Assembly: GCA_002713385.1 (NCBI GenBank) | Contig: PAWC01000008.1 | Span: 2,167-10,428 of the forward strand | Direction of reading: 5' to 3' | Length of the DNA stretch: 8,262 nucleotides | Origin: Fidelibacterota bacterium | GTDB lineage: Bacteria; Fidelibacterota; Marinisomatia; Marinisomatales; TCS55 | Part shown: positions 7,624 to 8,262 of the stretch, one piece after another | Position numbering within the stretch: position 1 is the first letter of the stretch | Layout of the letters: every line of letters starts with the position of its first letter | Translations under genes and position numbers: made by a program | The notes under the pieces: model-generated | Databases searched by the model: none | Told to the model about the DNA's origin: nothing | What the model saw: the letters and a program-made list of their open reading frames with translations, nothing else

Positions 7624-7632
7624 TGGTATAAT
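7624..7632 (+). promoter_or_regulatory. dnaK: Predicted extended -10 promoter of dnaK
   Basis: TGGTATAAT combines a perfect sigma-70 -10 hexamer (7627-7632) with the TG of an extended -10 element. Transcription would start near 7639, giving a leader of roughly 58 bases. No consensus -35 lies at 17-bp spacing, where TATAGG of the repeat cluster sits instead. TTGCCA at 7598-7603 resembles a -35 but is 23 bp away, which is too far. Extended -10 promoters can work without a good -35. The surrounding sequence is AT-rich, so some chance of coincidence remains. Confidence 0.5.
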
Positions 7633-7678
7633 AATTGTAATATATACAGCATAATTTATTATTCGCTGAATTAACTAA

Positions 7679-8262
<584 letters not shown>

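Noticed and set aside
7626..7647. GTATA/TATAC inverted repeat over the dnaK -10 region
   Set aside because: Only five A/T-rich base pairs with a 12-base loop in an AT-rich stretch, which is expected by chance.

Overview
The window is an ordinary stretch of bacterial chromosome with dense housekeeping genes and no mobile, phage or defence elements. It holds seven genes, two of them cut by the window edges. On the minus strand is the N-terminus of an exported M16-family peptidase. Divergent from it on the plus strand are lysS, two LolC/LolE-type permeases, lolD, clpC and the start of dnaK. The organism is Gram-negative (diderm): it encodes an outer-membrane lipoprotein-release (Lol) ABC transporter, and its DnaK has the Gram-negative type of N-terminal region. 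The moderately AT-rich base composition, the ClpC-type (not ClpA) unfoldase and the style of the M16 N-terminus suggest a member of the FCB superphylum. Candidatus Marinimicrobia, Ignavibacteria or Calditrichota-like lineages are my best guesses, but this is an impression from the proteins and not a phylogenetic result.

Layout. Bases 1-215 (minus) are the start of the M16 peptidase, with a signal sequence, a possible lipobox and a clear GAGGAG ribosome site. Bases 216-444 form a divergent intergenic region that must carry promoters for both directions; only weak candidates can be seen. Bases 445-5013 are a tight run lysS - permease 1 - permease 2 - lolD in which every junction is a 4-bp ATGA stop/start overlap, so the four genes are very likely one translationally coupled operon. 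clpC (5047-7563) follows after only 33 bp and probably belongs to the same transcript. Bases 7564-7696 are a 133-bp AT-rich gap with a compact cluster of repeated and inverted TATAGG/CCTATA elements, a good extended -10 promoter and a ribosome site. dnaK starts at 7697 and runs off the end.

How the genes fit together. LysS charges tRNA-Lys. The two permeases and LolD should form the inner-membrane complex that extracts lipoproteins for transfer to the outer membrane. ClpC (with ClpP) and DnaK are protein quality-control machines. The linkage is envelope biogenesis plus proteostasis. No ctsR, mcsA/mcsB, hrcA, grpE or dnaJ lies in the window, and no CIRCE operator is visible before dnaK. The most interesting unexplained sequence is the repeat cluster between clpC and dnaK, which could be a regulatory operator or a set of alternative RNA hairpins. 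I do not see evidence for a wholly new biological system here.
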